Origin: Takifugu bimaculatus
Lineage: Eukaryota > Chordata > Actinopteri > Tetraodontiformes > Tetraodontidae
Length of the DNA: 64,000 nt
Direction of reading: 5' to 3'
NCBI GenBank assembly: GCA_004026145.2
Contig: CP034975.1
Coordinates: forward strand, 8,586,686-8,650,685
The position numbers and the translations under genes were made by a program. The notes below the pieces were generated by a model that saw only the letters and a program-made list of their open reading frames with translations, was not told the origin of the DNA and made no database searches. Below are positions 62,708 to 64,000 of this stretch, one piece after another. Positions within the stretch are counted from its first letter, which is position 1, and each line of letters opens with the position of its first letter.

Positions 62708-63990
62708 TTGGGTTTGGTCTCGGCATCTGTGACTTGACGAATGAAGATGGCGTCCTCCGGGTGGCTGATGTCGCCCTTCTCCTGCATGTACGAGGCGGCG
62801 ATGGCAAGCATGGTCCCGTCATTATTGAAGGCCAGTGAGGCGATGCTGGTCGGGTATCTATGGAACTGACACAGGCGTTTCTTGTTGAAGGGATCCCAGA
62901 TGTTGACAAAGCCGTCTGAGCCACCTGGTAGAAGCACAAGCTCAAGGTCAAATATGGAGAGATTTAGGCCACGTTACAGCCGAGATATAGATCTATAATA
63001 ACTGCATGTTCCATGTGCAATATTGGTAGGTCAGTACTTAAGGTCAAAAGTAAATCCTTGAGCTTCAAAAAGGAAATTGCCTCATTACAAAAACAGGAGC
63101 ATAAAAAGAGAAAACCCATTGAAAACAATTATACCTGTAGCAAAGGTGTTATGGACGCTATGAAAGGAGATGGCATTGACTGGGTAAACATGCTCGATTC
63201 CATCCTCCTTAAGCCTGTGGCACTTGAAAGCATACTTCTTCTTCTGAACTTCCTGGCTTGGGTCCAGATACTCCACAGCTACACGGCCTTCGATTGAACT
63301 CAAGACGTAGCCCTGGAGCCAGCACAGAAAATAAGAAGTCACCCTCTTGTGTCTTCTCCATTACACAAACCTGAATCGGTAACAACTGATTGGTAACAGA
63401 AATGATTCATTAGTGAACTTTGTGATCCTCGTGATTCAGGCCTACCTGTTTGTTGGGGAAGGCTCGGATGCAGCGGGTCTGATACTTGAGACTGGACTCT
63501 CGTCTCTGCTGAACATACCCCATGTTCCTTAAATCCCAGACCAGAACTCGTCTTCCAGCAGTGCCAACTATCAGCCGGTCTCCAGCCACAGAGAGCGTGT
63601 ACACCTGATGGAAAGATATTCACAAGTCAGAAAAGAAAAAAAGATGATAACTATCTTTTTGACAGTATGCAACCTTTTCAGGCTGAGTAAAGGTGCCAGC
63701 GTTGCATGGAGTCCTGGGATCCCACAGCCGAACCGATCTGTCCCAGCTACCGGTTACCATGACGTTGACCTCTGGGCAGTATTCCACGCAACGAATAGGG
63801 GCATCGTGTGTGCCAACAATCGTATCTGTGTGAGGATAACAGGCCAAGATAATATGAATAAGCATATATTGATGATTTCCCCCAAAATATACAAGCCTCT
63901 GTGGCAGAACTGTGCCATACCCTGGTCTGTATTCAGGTCGTGAGTTTTTAATTGTGCATCTAAACCCCCGCTCCAAGAATGTGCTGGGTC
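62708..63990 (-). CDS. bub3: BUB3, mitotic checkpoint WD40 protein (partial, five internal exons)
   Basis: Minus-strand exons are 63990-63921, 63825-63674, 63604-63446, 63312-63135 and 62924-62708, with phases 1-0-0-1 and then 2 at the end. They encode about human residues 66 to 325 of 328, from DPAHSWSGGLDAQLKTHDLN through GTHDAPIRCVEYCPEVNVMV, VGTAGRRVLVWDLRNMGYVQ and GYVLSSIEGRVAVEYLDPS to FIRQVTDAETKPK. BUB3 is a seven-bladed WD40 propeller that carries BUB1 and BUBR1 to kinetochores by binding their GLEBS motifs. Identity to the human protein is very high by eye. The acceptor of the first exon here (TTTGCAG) lies only 10 bases from the window end, so the 5' exons are outside. The final few codons (human SPCT) lie in an exon I could not find. 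The exon ending at 63674 uses a weak GTTGCA donor. Confidence 0.95.
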
Positions 63991-64000
63991 CTGCAAATGC

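Noticed and set aside
1..64000. CRISPR array, operon, prophage or plasmid features
   Set aside because: Tandem repeats here are microsatellites; genes are intron-containing vertebrate genes with no bacterial signals.

Overview
The window is vertebrate nuclear DNA. It has spliced genes with GT-AG introns, CA/GT microsatellites, a tRNA-derived SINE, a small hAT-type transposon and a fossil LINE. The coding sequence is teleost-like, and the gene order CPXM2 - GPR26 - (desert) - BUB3 matches human 10q26. As I recall, the GPR26-BUB3 interval is several hundred kb in human. Here it is about 30 kb, which suggests a compact teleost genome, pufferfish-like. The species is an inference.

Layout. Bases 1-4469: no recognisable gene. 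Bases 4470-20137 (+): the complete CPXM2 gene in 14 coding exons (signal peptide, discoidin domain, inactive M14 carboxypeptidase domain, transthyretin-like domain). It has a one-base insertion in exon 6 and a probable GC-AG intron after exon 13. A poly(A) signal lies at 20627. Bases 20633-27665: intergenic, with a short 9-bp tandem repeat and an L2-like reverse-transcriptase fossil. Bases 27666-32970 (-): the complete GPR26 gene in three coding exons, convergent with CPXM2. Bases 33000-45850: a gene-poor tract with a 489-bp hAT-type element flanked by 8-bp duplications, two SINE copies and microsatellites. Bases 45900-55559 (+): a six-exon gene for an unnamed protein with a NERD (nuclease-related) domain. 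It has a CpG-rich CRE/E-box promoter region, a 7-kb last intron and another apparent one-base insertion. Bases 55560-62700: no gene recognised. Bases 62708-63990 (-): five internal exons of BUB3. Its 5' part lies beyond the window and its terminal exon was not identified.

The genes are not an operon and do not form one pathway. CPXM2 is a secreted pseudo-carboxypeptidase, GPR26 an orphan receptor, BUB3 a spindle-checkpoint WD40 protein, and the NERD protein is of unknown role. They are tied by ancient synteny. In human the next genes past BUB3 are HMX2 and HMX3, so the noncoding DNA between GPR26 and BUB3, including the 7-kb intron, is a reasonable place for long-range developmental enhancers. 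I could not test this.

I found no CRISPR array, operon, prophage or other prokaryotic system. The most notable items are the NERD-domain gene, the paired one-base frameshifts in otherwise intact genes, the GC-AG intron and the hAT-type element.
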